Source of the DNA: an uncultured Pedobacter sp.
GTDB taxonomy: Bacteria; Bacteroidota; Bacteroidia; Sphingobacteriales; Sphingobacteriaceae
Direction: 5' to 3'
NCBI RefSeq assembly: GCF_946479715.1
Contig: NZ_CAMLHF010000009.1
Span: 1 to 55,660, forward strand
Length of the DNA: 55,660 bases
Position numbers and translations under genes: made by a program. Shown here piece after piece: positions 44,482-53,484 of this stretch. Below the pieces are notes generated by a model. The model was not told the DNA's origin. It was given only the letters and a program-made list of their open reading frames with translations, and made no database searches. Numbering within the stretch: position 1 is the stretch's first letter; each line of letters opens with the position of its first letter.

Positions 44482-45510
44482 ATGAAATTTATCTGCTCTA
44501 TTATGGGTGTTTTACTTACTGCTATGTTAAGTACAGCTCAGGCACAGCAAAAAGAAACGCCTAATAGGAAGGCCAAGAACAAAGTAATTGTAGCTTATGT
44601 TACGTCTTGGGGTAAGGTTTTACCCGATCCTAAACTTGTTACACACATCAATTATGCTTTTGGCCATGTAAATAAAACATTTGATGGGATTACTATTCAG
44701 AATGAAGATCGTTTAAAAGATATTGCTGGATTAAAAACAAAATATCCAAACCTTAAAGTATTGCTGTCTATTGGTGGATGGAAAAGTGGCGGATTTAGTG
44801 AAATGGCCGCGTCTGAGGAAAACAGAAGTAAATTTGTTGATGATTGCCAGCGTGTAGTAAACACATTTAACTTAGATGGAATAGATATAGACTGGGAGTA
44901 TCCAACAAGTTCTGAGGCCGGGATATCTTCTTCTCCAGACGATACCAAGAACTATACGTTATTGATGTCTCAAATCAGAAACAAAATTGGTAAGAAAAAA
45001 TTACTGACATTGGCGTCTGTCTCAAATGCCAAATATATCGATTTTAAGGCGATTACGCCCATAGTGGATTTTGTGAATGTGATGACGTATGACATGGGGA
45101 CCCCTCCAAATCATCATGCAGGCCTCTACCATTCAGAATACACCAAAGATATCAGTGTGGATGAAGGAGTAACTGCACATTTAAATGCTGGCATTCCTGC
45201 AAATAAACTAGTTCTAGGGATTCCTTTTTATGGGCATGGTAAAGGTGATATTGCCTGGTATATCGATTATAAAGACATCGTAAAACTAAATGGCTATACA
45301 AAAAAATGGGACGATGTAGCAAAAGCCCCTTATTTAGTGAATGATGCAGGAGAGTTTGTATTAACCTATGAAACGCCACAGTCTATTGCCGTAAAATGTG
45401 CTTATTTGCTTGAAAAGGGTATGCTGGGTGCGATGTATTGGGACTACACCGCAGATACAGAAGACGGGGAGTTGCGAAAAGCAGTGCACACCGGTGTCTA
45501 CAGCAGATAA
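44482..45510 (+). CDS. GH18 chitinase, secreted
   Basis: The 342 residues consist of a signal peptide ending STAQAQ and a single GH18 barrel. The chitinase signature is complete: DGIDIDWEY with catalytic Glu139 and Asp135/Asp137. LLSIGGW, VNVMTYDMG and GMLGAMYWDYTADTEDG occur at the expected strand ends. There is no chitin-binding module. It hydrolyses chitin or peptidoglycan-like GlcNAc polymers outside the cytosol; endo-N-acetylglucosaminidase activity is an alternative. Confidence 0.95.
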   Translation: MKFICSIMGVLLTAMLSTAQAQQKETPNRKAKNKVIVAYVTSWGKVLPDPKLVTHINYAFGHVNKTFDGITIQNEDRLKDIAGLKTKYPNLKVLLSIGGWKSGGFSEMAASEENRSKFVDDCQRVVNTFNLDGIDIDWEYPTSSEAGISSSPDDTKNYTLLMSQIRNKIGKKKLLTLASVSNAKYIDFKAITPIVDFVNVMTYDMGTPPNHHAGLYHSEYTKDISVDEGVTAHLNAGIPANKLVLGIPFYGHGKGDIAWYIDYKDIVKLNGYTKKWDDVAKAPYLVNDAGEFVLTYETPQSIAVKCAYLLEKGMLGAMYWDYTADTEDGELRKAVHTGVYSR

Positions 45511-45527
45511 CGAGCAATCGAAAATCA

Positions 45528-46289
45528 TTACTTCTCTTTTTCCAGAAGATCGGCAAGTTCTGGGGATTTGTTAAACTGTGGGTTGTGATCTGCTTTAAAT
45601 ATCAGGTATTTATAACCTCTTTCTTTGGCCCTTTCACCATAGGTATAAAATGTGTCTTTTTCAGGTTCTGTACCTTCTTCAACAGTTAATATGTATGTCG
45701 CAGGCAATTTTAAGGCCCTAGGGTTTTTTCTTGAAACAGGTTGAGTAAAGGTTTTGACAGACTGGGGTACATCTTTTGGAGGTGCCTGATTTGGTTTAAC
45801 CCATTTGGGAACCATAAACCCATTTGTTGATGCCATCACAATATCGTTAGCGCCATTTTTTTTGGAAGTAGCTAAACTTTCTCCATCATCAGGCAAAATT
45901 GCATCAAGATAAACAAGTTTTTTAATTCGGTCCGGGATACTATCTGCAACTCCGGTAATTACCATACCCCCATAACTATGACCAACTAAAATAACATTAT
46001 GTATGTTTTCATAAAGAATCAGATTAACCACATCCTTGATGTGGGTATTCAGATCAACATCGGGAGAGCTTAAATGGACACGCTCACCCTGACCGGTTAA
46101 ACTTGGCCTGTAAACAATGTTGCCATGATCGGACATTATTTCATCAACATTTTTAAAAGCCCAGCTACCTCCCCATGCGCCATGCACGATTACATATATA
46201 GGTTTTTCCTGAGCAATGGTATTATTTGTTGTTAATACACATAAAAAACAAGCAATTATTAGGAATGGATTTTTTAAGAATAAGATCAT
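45528..46289 (-). CDS. Exported alpha/beta hydrolase
   Basis: The 253 residues have a signal peptide ending NNTIAQ. The hydrolase core carries the oxyanion segment VHGAWGGSW, the nucleophile serine in VGHSYGG, and a C-terminal histidine in FKADHNPQF. The family includes salicylate esterase-like and lactone or ester hydrolases. The natural ester is not deducible. It is divergent from the Cys-cluster protein, with the two start codons only about 82 bases apart. Confidence 0.92.
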   Translation of the reverse strand: MILFLKNPFLIIACFLCVLTTNNTIAQEKPIYVIVHGAWGGSWAFKNVDEIMSDHGNIVYRPSLTGQGERVHLSSPDVDLNTHIKDVVNLILYENIHNVILVGHSYGGMVITGVADSIPDRIKKLVYLDAILPDDGESLATSKKNGANDIVMASTNGFMVPKWVKPNQAPPKDVPQSVKTFTQPVSRKNPRALKLPATYILTVEEGTEPEKDTFYTYGERAKERGYKYLIFKADHNPQFNKSPELADLLEKEK

Positions 46290-46370
46290 AATATGGGTAT
46301 TGGTTTATTTTTAATTAAATGTATGGAAACTATATTCATTATTCATCTATTGTTTAAAGAGCACATCATT

Positions 46371-47036
46371 ATGAACAATAGAATCAAAGATGCGAGGTTA
46401 AGTTTTACTTGTCACCAAAACTGGGATACAATGAAATCGAATGAAGAAGGACGTTTTTGTGATACTTGCGAAAAGAAAGTATACGATCTAACTGATAAAA
46501 ACGTAGCTTATTTCATGCAGATCCTGCATGAAAATAATAACAGTGTTTGCGGTCGATTTACAAAAGACCAAATGTCTAAATCTACGCCTGTAAATAATTC
46601 ATATTGGAAAAAATGGGCAATCGCTGCCATGGTGTTTCTTGGCTTTGGTGCTACAGCCCAAAAAACAAATGCACAGGAATCCGTTCAAGATAAAACACTT
46701 CCAAAAACTACAGAACCAAGTTGCGATAGCAATTCTTTTACGCTTGGCATGATTATACCTCCTTTGGATCATGAAGAAATGAGATCTCTTTACAAATATC
46801 TTATTAAAAATTGTAATGTCCCGGTTTCAACAAATGGTCGTTTGATCGCGTCATTTAAATTAAGCGCTGATGGACGGTTCACCAATATCGCAATCAGCGA
46901 ACAATTAGATAGAAGCGCTCGCGCAGAGGTTGAAAGGCTATTAAAAGCCGCTCCTAAGTGGAAGAAAAAGGATTTAGGCTATATTCATTCAATATCCCTT
47001 ACATTTAAGGATGGCAAGATTTTGCCTGAATATTAA
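46371..47036 (+). CDS. Cys-cluster/TonB-C domain protein (Bacteroidota type)
   Basis: The ATG at 46371 begins MNNRIKDARLSFTCHQNW. An upstream frame to 46293 has an unlikely leader. The first 60 residues hold a Cys cluster (FTCHQNWDTM, FCDTCEKKVYDLTDKN and SVCGRFT), probably a metal-binding domain in the cytosol. A transmembrane helix (KKWAIAAMVFLGFGATAQ) follows. The C-terminal 80 residues resemble TonB_C (GRLIASFKLSADGRFTNIA). It is 221 residues long. It may energise an outer-membrane transporter or act as a sensor. Confidence 0.82.
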   Translation: MNNRIKDARLSFTCHQNWDTMKSNEEGRFCDTCEKKVYDLTDKNVAYFMQILHENNNSVCGRFTKDQMSKSTPVNNSYWKKWAIAAMVFLGFGATAQKTNAQESVQDKTLPKTTEPSCDSNSFTLGMIIPPLDHEEMRSLYKYLIKNCNVPVSTNGRLIASFKLSADGRFTNIAISEQLDRSARAEVERLLKAAPKWKKKDLGYIHSISLTFKDGKILPEY

Positions 47037-47095
47037 TGTAACCACCATGCAACATTTGTAATACGGTAGTGTCTTATAGGCATTAACCGCTTTAA

Positions 47096-49516
47096 ATGAA
47101 ACATTCCATATTTCTGTTTTTCTTACTTTTATATACCCTGTTTTGTCAGGCTCAGGATCCTTCAGTGCAAAAGAAATTGCAGGCCGTAAGAACTACCGAA
47201 ACCCCAAAAATAGATGGTATTCTCGATGATCGCTGTTGGATAGACGTTCCTATAGCTACTGACTTTTTTGAAATCAGACCAGTACCAGGCAGAGTAGAGG
47301 GAAAAGGCAAGCGTACAGAAATGAAGGTATTATATGATGATGCTGCAGTTTACGTTTATGCACGGATGTACGATCATCCTGATAGTGTTTCTCATGAACT
47401 GGTTTCTAGGGATAATATTGGCAATGCCGATTTTATCTCCATAGTTTTCGATCCTTTTTACGACAAGATGAATGGGAACGGTTTTTTTGTTACCGCTGCC
47501 GGAGTTCAGTTTGATGCTAAATACTCGCAAATTGGCGATGAAGATGAGAACTGGAACGCCGTTTGGGAAAGTGCAGTTAAAATCGACGATAAAGGTTGGA
47601 CTGCCGAGATGAAAATTCCTTATTCTGCTTTGCGTTTTTCTGCTAAAGACATTCAAAACTGGGGATTAAACTTCAGTCGTCGAATCCAGCGTACAAACGT
47701 TCAAACATTTTGGAATTTTGTTAATCCCAATGTAAACGGTTTTATTAATCAAGAAGGGCTTTGGATTGGAATTAAAGACATAAAACCACCACTGCGTTTG
47801 TCATTTTCACCTTACTTGTCTGCTTATATAAACCATTATCCTGCTAATATTCCAGGTATAAAGAACACAACTGCTCGTTTCAATGGCGGTATGGATGTTA
47901 AGTATGGCATAAACAACAGCTTTACCTTAGATATGACCTTAGTACCGGATTTTGGTCAGGTGCAGTCTGATAATCGAATTCTGAACCTAACACCATTTGA
48001 AGTAAAGTTTAATGAAAACCGACAATTTTTTACAGAAGGAACTGAACTGTTTAATAAGGGTGATCTGTTTTATTCGAAGCGAATTGGCTCTATTCCAAAA
48101 TACTATAATCGCTCTGATATAAACAGCTCCGAAACTATCATTAAAGATCAAAGTGAAGCCAAAGTGCTAAATGCCACTAAGATTTCTGGTAGAACAGCAA
48201 AAGGCCTTGGCATAGGTGTTTTTAACGCTATAACTAAAGCTATGCAAACCGAGGTTGAAGATCAGCAAGGGAACATAAGAGAGACTGAAACTCAACCACT
48301 AACCAATTATAACATTCTGGTATTCGATCAGTCATTAAAAAACAACAGTTCGGCAACTTTTATCAATACCAATGTTTTAAGGCAAGGCTCTGCCTACGAC
48401 GCGAATGTTAGTGCTTTATTGTTTAACCTCAATGATAAAAAGAATGTTTATTTCTTCAATGGGGCAGGTAAAATGAGCTATCTAAAAGGGGCCGCCAGCA
48501 GAACAGGTTTTAATTACGAATTTAAAGGTGGTAAGCAAAGCGGAAATTTTAGATGGAGCTATAATCAGGTATATGCTGATGATAAGTTCGATAAATCTGA
48601 CATGGGCTTTTTTACGAATAATAATTTTTTAGATCAGTTTGTAAGATTTGGATATAATAATTATAAGCCAACCTCATGGTACAATCAATTAGAAAGCTGG
48701 TTAAATTTTGAATATTCGCGGCGTGTTAATCCTGGCGATTATCAGCGTTTTGGTATTGTTACCGGAGCTTGGGTACAATTTAAAAGCATTTGGTCGGTTG
48801 AAGTGGATTTAGACTACGGGCCAGAGGGAAACGATTTTTATGAAGCCCGAAACGGTCAATTGTATAGAACACCTGCCAGGTTTGGGGCATCTGTTTATGT
48901 AAATCCAAATAATGCAAAGGCATATAACTTTGGAGGAAATGTAAAGTACTTCAAAAAGGAGCTTTTCAATGGCAGGGAGTATAATTTCTATTTTTTCCAG
49001 AACTTAAGATTAAATGACAGGATCGCTTTTGGCCTTGATTTGAATTTTAATCCAAGCTATAATTATGTCAGTTGGATAAAAGCGCAAGGTGATCAGGCAA
49101 TTTTTTCCAGATATAACCGGAACACAGTGGAAAATTCATTTGATGCAAAATATTCTTTCAGCAACAAGATGGGAGTATCTGTTGTATTGAGGCACTATTG
49201 GAGTGATAGGAGAAATAAGGAATTTTATCTGTTAACTAATAAGGGTACGCTGGCTGCTTATGAGGGTGGTCCGCTTGCGGCCATGGATAGGAATTACAAT
49301 GTTTTTAATGTCGATTTAATCTATGTTTGGCAGTTTGCGCCCGGTAGTGAACTGACCTTGTCATATAAACAAGCTGCCGAAACCAATGATGATTTTTATA
49401 CTAAACGTTATAACAGAAATCTTGAAGATATTCTCTCTGCTCCGCAAAACACAAGTTTGTCTGTAAAGGTTCTATATTACATCGATTATTTAAATCTTCG
49501 CAAGAAAGGGAAATAA
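47096..49516 (+). CDS. DUF5916 outer-membrane protein with CBM9-like N-terminus
   Basis: The 806 residues have a signal peptide ending LFCQAQ. A carbohydrate-binding-family-9-like/DOMON domain (about 30-225; TPKIDGILDDRCWIDVPIA, WTAEMKIPYSALRF, LNFSRRIQRTN) is followed by DUF5916, a probable membrane barrel (about 230-806) rich in aromatic strands such as TLVPDFGQVQSDNRILNL. Members are widespread in Bacteroidota, and their function is unknown. It lies between the TonB-C gene and a small membrane protein. Confidence 0.92.
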   Translation: MKHSIFLFFLLLYTLFCQAQDPSVQKKLQAVRTTETPKIDGILDDRCWIDVPIATDFFEIRPVPGRVEGKGKRTEMKVLYDDAAVYVYARMYDHPDSVSHELVSRDNIGNADFISIVFDPFYDKMNGNGFFVTAAGVQFDAKYSQIGDEDENWNAVWESAVKIDDKGWTAEMKIPYSALRFSAKDIQNWGLNFSRRIQRTNVQTFWNFVNPNVNGFINQEGLWIGIKDIKPPLRLSFSPYLSAYINHYPANIPGIKNTTARFNGGMDVKYGINNSFTLDMTLVPDFGQVQSDNRILNLTPFEVKFNENRQFFTEGTELFNKGDLFYSKRIGSIPKYYNRSDINSSETIIKDQSEAKVLNATKISGRTAKGLGIGVFNAITKAMQTEVEDQQGNIRETETQPLTNYNILVFDQSLKNNSSATFINTNVLRQGSAYDANVSALLFNLNDKKNVYFFNGAGKMSYLKGAASRTGFNYEFKGGKQSGNFRWSYNQVYADDKFDKSDMGFFTNNNFLDQFVRFGYNNYKPTSWYNQLESWLNFEYSRRVNPGDYQRFGIVTGAWVQFKSIWSVEVDLDYGPEGNDFYEARNGQLYRTPARFGASVYVNPNNAKAYNFGGNVKYFKKELFNGREYNFYFFQNLRLNDRIAFGLDLNFNPSYNYVSWIKAQGDQAIFSRYNRNTVENSFDAKYSFSNKMGVSVVLRHYWSDRRNKEFYLLTNKGTLAAYEGGPLAAMDRNYNVFNVDLIYVWQFAPGSELTLSYKQAAETNDDFYTKRYNRNLEDILSAPQNTSLSVKVLYYIDYLNLRKKGK

Positions 49517-49518
49517 GT

Positions 49519-49540
49519 TTCCGGATAGAATTGACCGGAA
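49519..49540 (+). terminator. Weak hairpin after the DUF5916 gene
   Basis: TTCCGG (49519-49524) pairs with CCGGAA (49535-49540) around a 10-base loop, 3 bases after the stop codon. No T-run follows immediately, so termination is uncertain. Confidence 0.4.
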
Positions 49541-49621
49541 GATCAAATGTATTTTGTTGTTTACAAAGGAAGTTTTGGGCTATTATTTGTGTATTATTAG
49601 ATACACACAAATGTAACCACT

Positions 49622-50377
49622 ATGAAAAAGCTTCTCATGGTTGTACTGGCTAGCTATGCCATCACAGCCCGTGCCCAGGTGCACGAATCCCAAAACTTTC
49701 TTTATCTCAATTCCGATTCCGTAATCTATGCTAAAAGGATCATGTTTCGGCCCGATTTTTCTGGATTTTGGCAGCTACGCGCCGATTCCCGAAGAATTTC
49801 GCCCGAAAAAGTAAAATTCTTTAGCAACGAAAATGGTTTCTTCGCCAACACAAGGAGGGTCACTTTCGGACGCACTGCCGAATTTGCCGAGCGTATTGCA
49901 GAGGGAAAAATCAATATTTTTCAGGAGATTCCTTACGATGAATTTCTAGACGATAGGGCATACAGATATGGAGGCCGGCCAGAGCCTGTTGTTAACCTTC
50001 GGATGTACTACAACAAAGGTTTCGAGAATTTGAAAAAAGTAAATTATCAAAATCTGAAAAACGACATGGCTGATAATCCGGAAAGTATGGATATGTTGGC
50101 CGGTTACAGAAAAAGTATGAATACCAGCAAAATATTATATGCTGCTGCCGGAGCATCATTTGTGGCTGGTATTGTTTCTTTTTTGGTAAAGGGTAATGAT
50201 ATGCAAAAACTATCACACACAGGTTTCGGTCAGAGCAGTATGAATACCAAAGGTCCAAATGTTACAGGTACTTTACTATTCTGGGGACTTGCTGCGGGTC
50301 TTGGAGTAGGAGGGTTTGTTGTACAGACATCCGGATCCAGGCATCTTGAAAGCGCTGTGGATCTTTATAATAGATAG
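49622..50377 (+). CDS. Exported/membrane protein of unknown function
   Basis: The 251 residues have a signal peptide (MKKLLMVVLASYAITARAQ), a beta-rich soluble part (about 25-150, with FSGFWQLRADSRRISPEKV) and two hydrophobic segments near the C-terminus (KILYAAAGASFVAGIVSFLV and LLFWGLAAGLGVGGFVVQT). I do not recognise a family; the last segments look like a membrane tail. Its start follows an imperfect hairpin (49589-49606). The bases are slightly less AT-rich than those of the neighbouring genes. Confidence 0.75.
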   Translation: MKKLLMVVLASYAITARAQVHESQNFLYLNSDSVIYAKRIMFRPDFSGFWQLRADSRRISPEKVKFFSNENGFFANTRRVTFGRTAEFAERIAEGKINIFQEIPYDEFLDDRAYRYGGRPEPVVNLRMYYNKGFENLKKVNYQNLKNDMADNPESMDMLAGYRKSMNTSKILYAAAGASFVAGIVSFLVKGNDMQKLSHTGFGQSSMNTKGPNVTGTLLFWGLAAGLGVGGFVVQTSGSRHLESAVDLYNR

Positions 50378-50446
50378 TCTTCTACTTATCCATGAATGTT
50401 GGTATATTTAAGGAAATAAACCGAACCTCAACTATCTCAAAACTAA

Positions 50447-51508
50447 ATGGAAAGAAGAAAATTCCTTCAACTAGGGGTGGGTTTAACAGCTGCAAGCCTA
50501 TTTACACCTGCATTTGTTAAATCCAACCCTTTAATCATACCAAACAAGTTACCACTCTGGCGTGGTTTTAACCTGTTAGAGAAATTTAACGGAGACCATA
50601 ACCAACCTTTTAAAAAAGAAGATTTTCAAATGATCGCCAAATGGGGGTTTAACTTTGCCCGTTTACCAATGTCATATCACTGCTGGTCAAAACCTGATAA
50701 TTGGCTTCAAATGGACGAAAATGTTTTAAAAGAAATAGATCAGGCAATTGCATACGGAATTAAATACAAGGTTCATGTTAACCTTAACCTGCATCGCGTC
50801 CCGGGTTATTGCGTTAATCCGCCTGCAGAACCACTTAATTTATGGAAAGATGATAAGGCTTTAGAAGCTGCGGCCTTCCATTGGCAAACTCTGGCCAAAC
50901 GATACAAAAGAATCAACAGTAAGAAATTGAGCTTCGATCTGATCAATGAACCCTCAAATGTTGAGGAGCCAGATTACGTGCGGGTAGTTACACGAATTGT
51001 TAATTCAATACGGCAAGAAGATCCTGATCGATTAATTGTTATCGATGGGCTCCATTATGGAACTAAACCTGTATTTGGTGCAGCCGACTTAAATGTTGGA
51101 CAAAGCACCAGGGGATACGGACCAATGCAAGTAAGTCATTATAAAGCATCCTGGGTTAAAGCAGATTGGGCTGTTCCCACCTGGCCTTTAAATCCAGAAG
51201 GTAACGACAAGTGGGATAAGGATCGGTTAAAACTGGAAATATTTGATCCCTGGAAAAAACTAATGGACCAGGGCGTTGGCGTGCATGTTGGCGAATGGGG
51301 GGCATACCAACATACTCCTCACGATGTTTCGCTTGCATGGATGAAAGATAATCTGGAAATATGGAAGGAAAACGGCTGGGGCTGGTCGCTATGGAATTTG
51401 CGTGGTAGTTTTGGTATTCTTGACAGTGAGCGGCAGGATGTCGAATATGAAGATTACAATGGCCATAAACTAGATCGCAAAATGCTTAAGCTGCTACAGC
51501 AGTATTAA
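50447..51508 (+). CDS. GH5 glycoside hydrolase with Tat-like signal
   Basis: The 353 residues start MERRKFLQLGVGLTAASLF, a twin-arginine-type signal. The mature protein is a GH5 barrel with the acid/base Glu168 in DLINEPS and the nucleophile Glu283 in HVGEWGAY, plus ARLPMSYHCW and HVNLNLHRVPGY at the usual strand ends. It should cleave beta-glucans or beta-mannans in the periplasm; the substrate cannot be settled. It ends 10 bases from the convergent GlxA-type regulator, so no operon partner is seen. Confidence 0.92.
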   Translation: MERRKFLQLGVGLTAASLFTPAFVKSNPLIIPNKLPLWRGFNLLEKFNGDHNQPFKKEDFQMIAKWGFNFARLPMSYHCWSKPDNWLQMDENVLKEIDQAIAYGIKYKVHVNLNLHRVPGYCVNPPAEPLNLWKDDKALEAAAFHWQTLAKRYKRINSKKLSFDLINEPSNVEEPDYVRVVTRIVNSIRQEDPDRLIVIDGLHYGTKPVFGAADLNVGQSTRGYGPMQVSHYKASWVKADWAVPTWPLNPEGNDKWDKDRLKLEIFDPWKKLMDQGVGVHVGEWGAYQHTPHDVSLAWMKDNLEIWKENGWGWSLWNLRGSFGILDSERQDVEYEDYNGHKLDRKMLKLLQQY

Positions 51509-51518
51509 GATAAGCATA

Positions 51519-52496
51519 CTAGACTAAAACAGATTCCTTAAAATACCTGGCTTTATAATCTAATGGAGATAAGCCAGTTATTTTTTTGAAAACGCCTCTA
51601 AATGCCTTGTCATCCGAATAGCCAACTTCATTCATAACCTCATAAACAGTCTTATTTCCTTTTTCCAGTGTACTTTTTGCAACTTCTACTTTTACTCGCT
51701 GCAAATATTCTACAGGAGTATTCCCAACTGCTTTAATGAATCGTCGGTCAAAATTTCGTCGGCTAATGGCAAGCTTTGATGCAAGTTCCTCAAAGGAAAT
51801 TTTCTCGCTTAAATTCTCTTCAATATAACTTTGTGCTTTACTAATCAGCTCATCGCCATGGTTCTTTTGTGTTCTGAAAATGTGAAAAGGCGATTGTGAT
51901 GATCTTTCAATGTCAATTTGAAAAATCTTTGAGCAGATAATAGCTACCTCTCTGTTAAAATACTCTCCAACCAGAAAAAGTATCAGGTTCAAAAATGAAT
52001 ATCCACCACCGTTGGTATATATTCCCCGTTCAGCGGTAATGAGCTTATCTATTTGAAGATTAATATTTGGAAACAATCGTCTAAAATCAGGTGCCAAATT
52101 CCAGTGTGTACAGCAACTCTTGCCATCCAGTAACCCTGTGGCTGCTAGCAAAAATGCACCGGAACACATCGATGCCACTTCAGTACCGCCCATATACTGT
52201 TCCTTTATCCAGGCAATTAGAGAATGATTATTTTCCAGCAGGTCAATATCATAAGAAACAGAGGGAATGATCAATAGATCAGTTTTTTCTATATCATTAA
52301 TATTTATAGGCTTAATAGAAAAGAAACCGTCATCGACCTTTAACTCGGGTACATAACCGGCTATTCTTACTTCCATCATGGGTTTGTTCCCCATTTTTTG
52401 CCAGATGTCATTTGCACGCGTTAGTATTTCAAATGAACCGGTTATGCTACTCAAATTAATGTCTCCTTCAGGAACAACTATAGTCACTAGCTTCAT
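51519..52496 (-). CDS. GlxA-type regulator (DJ-1/PfpI plus AraC HTH)
   Basis: The 325-residue protein has an N-terminal DJ-1/PfpI domain (about 1-170; VASMCSGAFLLAATGLLDG with the nucleophile-elbow cysteine, and TTHW-like CTHWNLAPDFRRLFP) and a C-terminal AraC HTH pair (about 225-320; AISRRNFDRRFIKAVGNTP and VMNEVGYSDDKAFRGVFKK). Members regulate quaternary-amine or choline catabolism in Proteobacteria. In Bacteroidota their targets are unknown. The nearest candidates are the small-membrane/DUF6152 genes 88 bases upstream on the same strand. Confidence 0.93.
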   Translation of the reverse strand: MKLVTIVVPEGDINLSSITGSFEILTRANDIWQKMGNKPMMEVRIAGYVPELKVDDGFFSIKPININDIEKTDLLIIPSVSYDIDLLENNHSLIAWIKEQYMGGTEVASMCSGAFLLAATGLLDGKSCCTHWNLAPDFRRLFPNINLQIDKLITAERGIYTNGGGYSFLNLILFLVGEYFNREVAIICSKIFQIDIERSSQSPFHIFRTQKNHGDELISKAQSYIEENLSEKISFEELASKLAISRRNFDRRFIKAVGNTPVEYLQRVKVEVAKSTLEKGNKTVYEVMNEVGYSDDKAFRGVFKKITGLSPLDYKARYFKESVLV

Positions 52497-52583
52497 GGTA
52501 AAAGTTTTTATTAAAGATACCAGATTCAGATCTTAATTAAAAAATTCAAGCGCGCTATGATGAGGTATTTCCGAATACTGCTT

Positions 52584-53057
52584 TTAATAGGCTAACAACC
52601 GACCACAGGCAATAATCGCTACCCATACAATTATCGAAACAAGGGCGGATATTTTTGTTGAAAACGAGAGTTCCTGGGTTTGATTGGCAAAATTAGGCTT
52701 GAACAAGAGTTTATGAAATACCAATACATTAAGCGCTGAAATCACCAGCAAGAACATTTTTAGCCAGAAGGTGGGGTCAATGCCCAGGGTTTTTGAATTG
52801 GTCATGAATAATAATATTCCAGACGGGATAACCAATAGCAATGCTCTTCTTGACCAGGGAAGCAAATGGCGGGATAAGCCGATTACGGGAAGACTTTTTG
52901 AAAAACCCAGCAACCGCAGGTCGAACATAAAAGCAGCGCCCACTAAAATTACAATTCCGGTAATGTGTACAATTTCCAAAGCCGGGTACAACCACAGCGA
53001 TTGGCGAATAGCCGCCGCTATGGCAGTATTTTCTAACCAGCTGAGCAGATCAGACAT
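52584..53057 (-). CDS. Small membrane protein next to DUF6152 (DUF6644-like)
   Basis: The ATG at 53057 gives MSDLLSWLENTAIAAAIR; an in-frame GTG 12 bases upstream is less likely. The 157 residues contain four hydrophobic helices (about 20-45, 60-80, 90-110, 135-155) with a conserved EIVHITGIVILVGAAFMFD stretch carrying a helix-embedded Glu and His. It resembles DUF6644-type membrane proteins, which commonly occur beside DUF6152 genes. A redox or metal role is conceivable from the His residues but unproven. Confidence 0.85.
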   Translation of the reverse strand: MSDLLSWLENTAIAAAIRQSLWLYPALEIVHITGIVILVGAAFMFDLRLLGFSKSLPVIGLSRHLLPWSRRALLLVIPSGILLFMTNSKTLGIDPTFWLKMFLLVISALNVLVFHKLLFKPNFANQTQELSFSTKISALVSIIVWVAIIACGRLLAY

Positions 53058-53071
53058 AAAGAATAGCACAG

Positions 53072-53425
53072 CTATCGCAGCTCGTATTTTACACTGTCTA
53101 CAAATATCCTTTCAGCCCGCATTTCGTTTTTCTTAGTTTTATGAGGGTAAGCAACTAACCTTACTTCTGTCCCTTTTTTTATCATATCGGCGGTTAGTCC
53201 ACGATCTGTCATGCGGCTGGTAGGGGCTAAATAAACTGTCCATAATTGTTTTTTGTATTTCACTTTAGCCAAGGCATGAGGATTTTCATATACTGATTCC
53301 TCAATTGTGGTTTTAAAATCCAATACTTTTTTTTGATCATAATCAGCCCAACCATGGTGGAATGCTGTGAAGGAAACGCAGAGCAAACAAAAAAATGCCA
53401 GCGAAATGCTTTTTAAATAATTCAT
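53072..53425 (-). CDS. DUF6152-family exported protein
   Basis: The 117 residues have a signal peptide (MNYLKSISLAFFCLLCVSFT) followed by AFHHGWADYD, the family signature. YENPHALAKVKYKKQLWTV and the AERIFVDSVKYELR end are also typical. The function is unknown; the paired His near the mature N-terminus may bind metal. It precedes the four-helix membrane gene with only 14 bases to its ATG, so the two form a likely operon. Confidence 0.88.
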   Translation of the reverse strand: MNYLKSISLAFFCLLCVSFTAFHHGWADYDQKKVLDFKTTIEESVYENPHALAKVKYKKQLWTVYLAPTSRMTDRGLTADMIKKGTEVRLVAYPHKTKKNEMRAERIFVDSVKYELR

Positions 53426-53484
53426 AACCTGCAGATTTAATGATAGTTGAATATACTAAAAAAAATCCTTTGATCAAGTAGATT

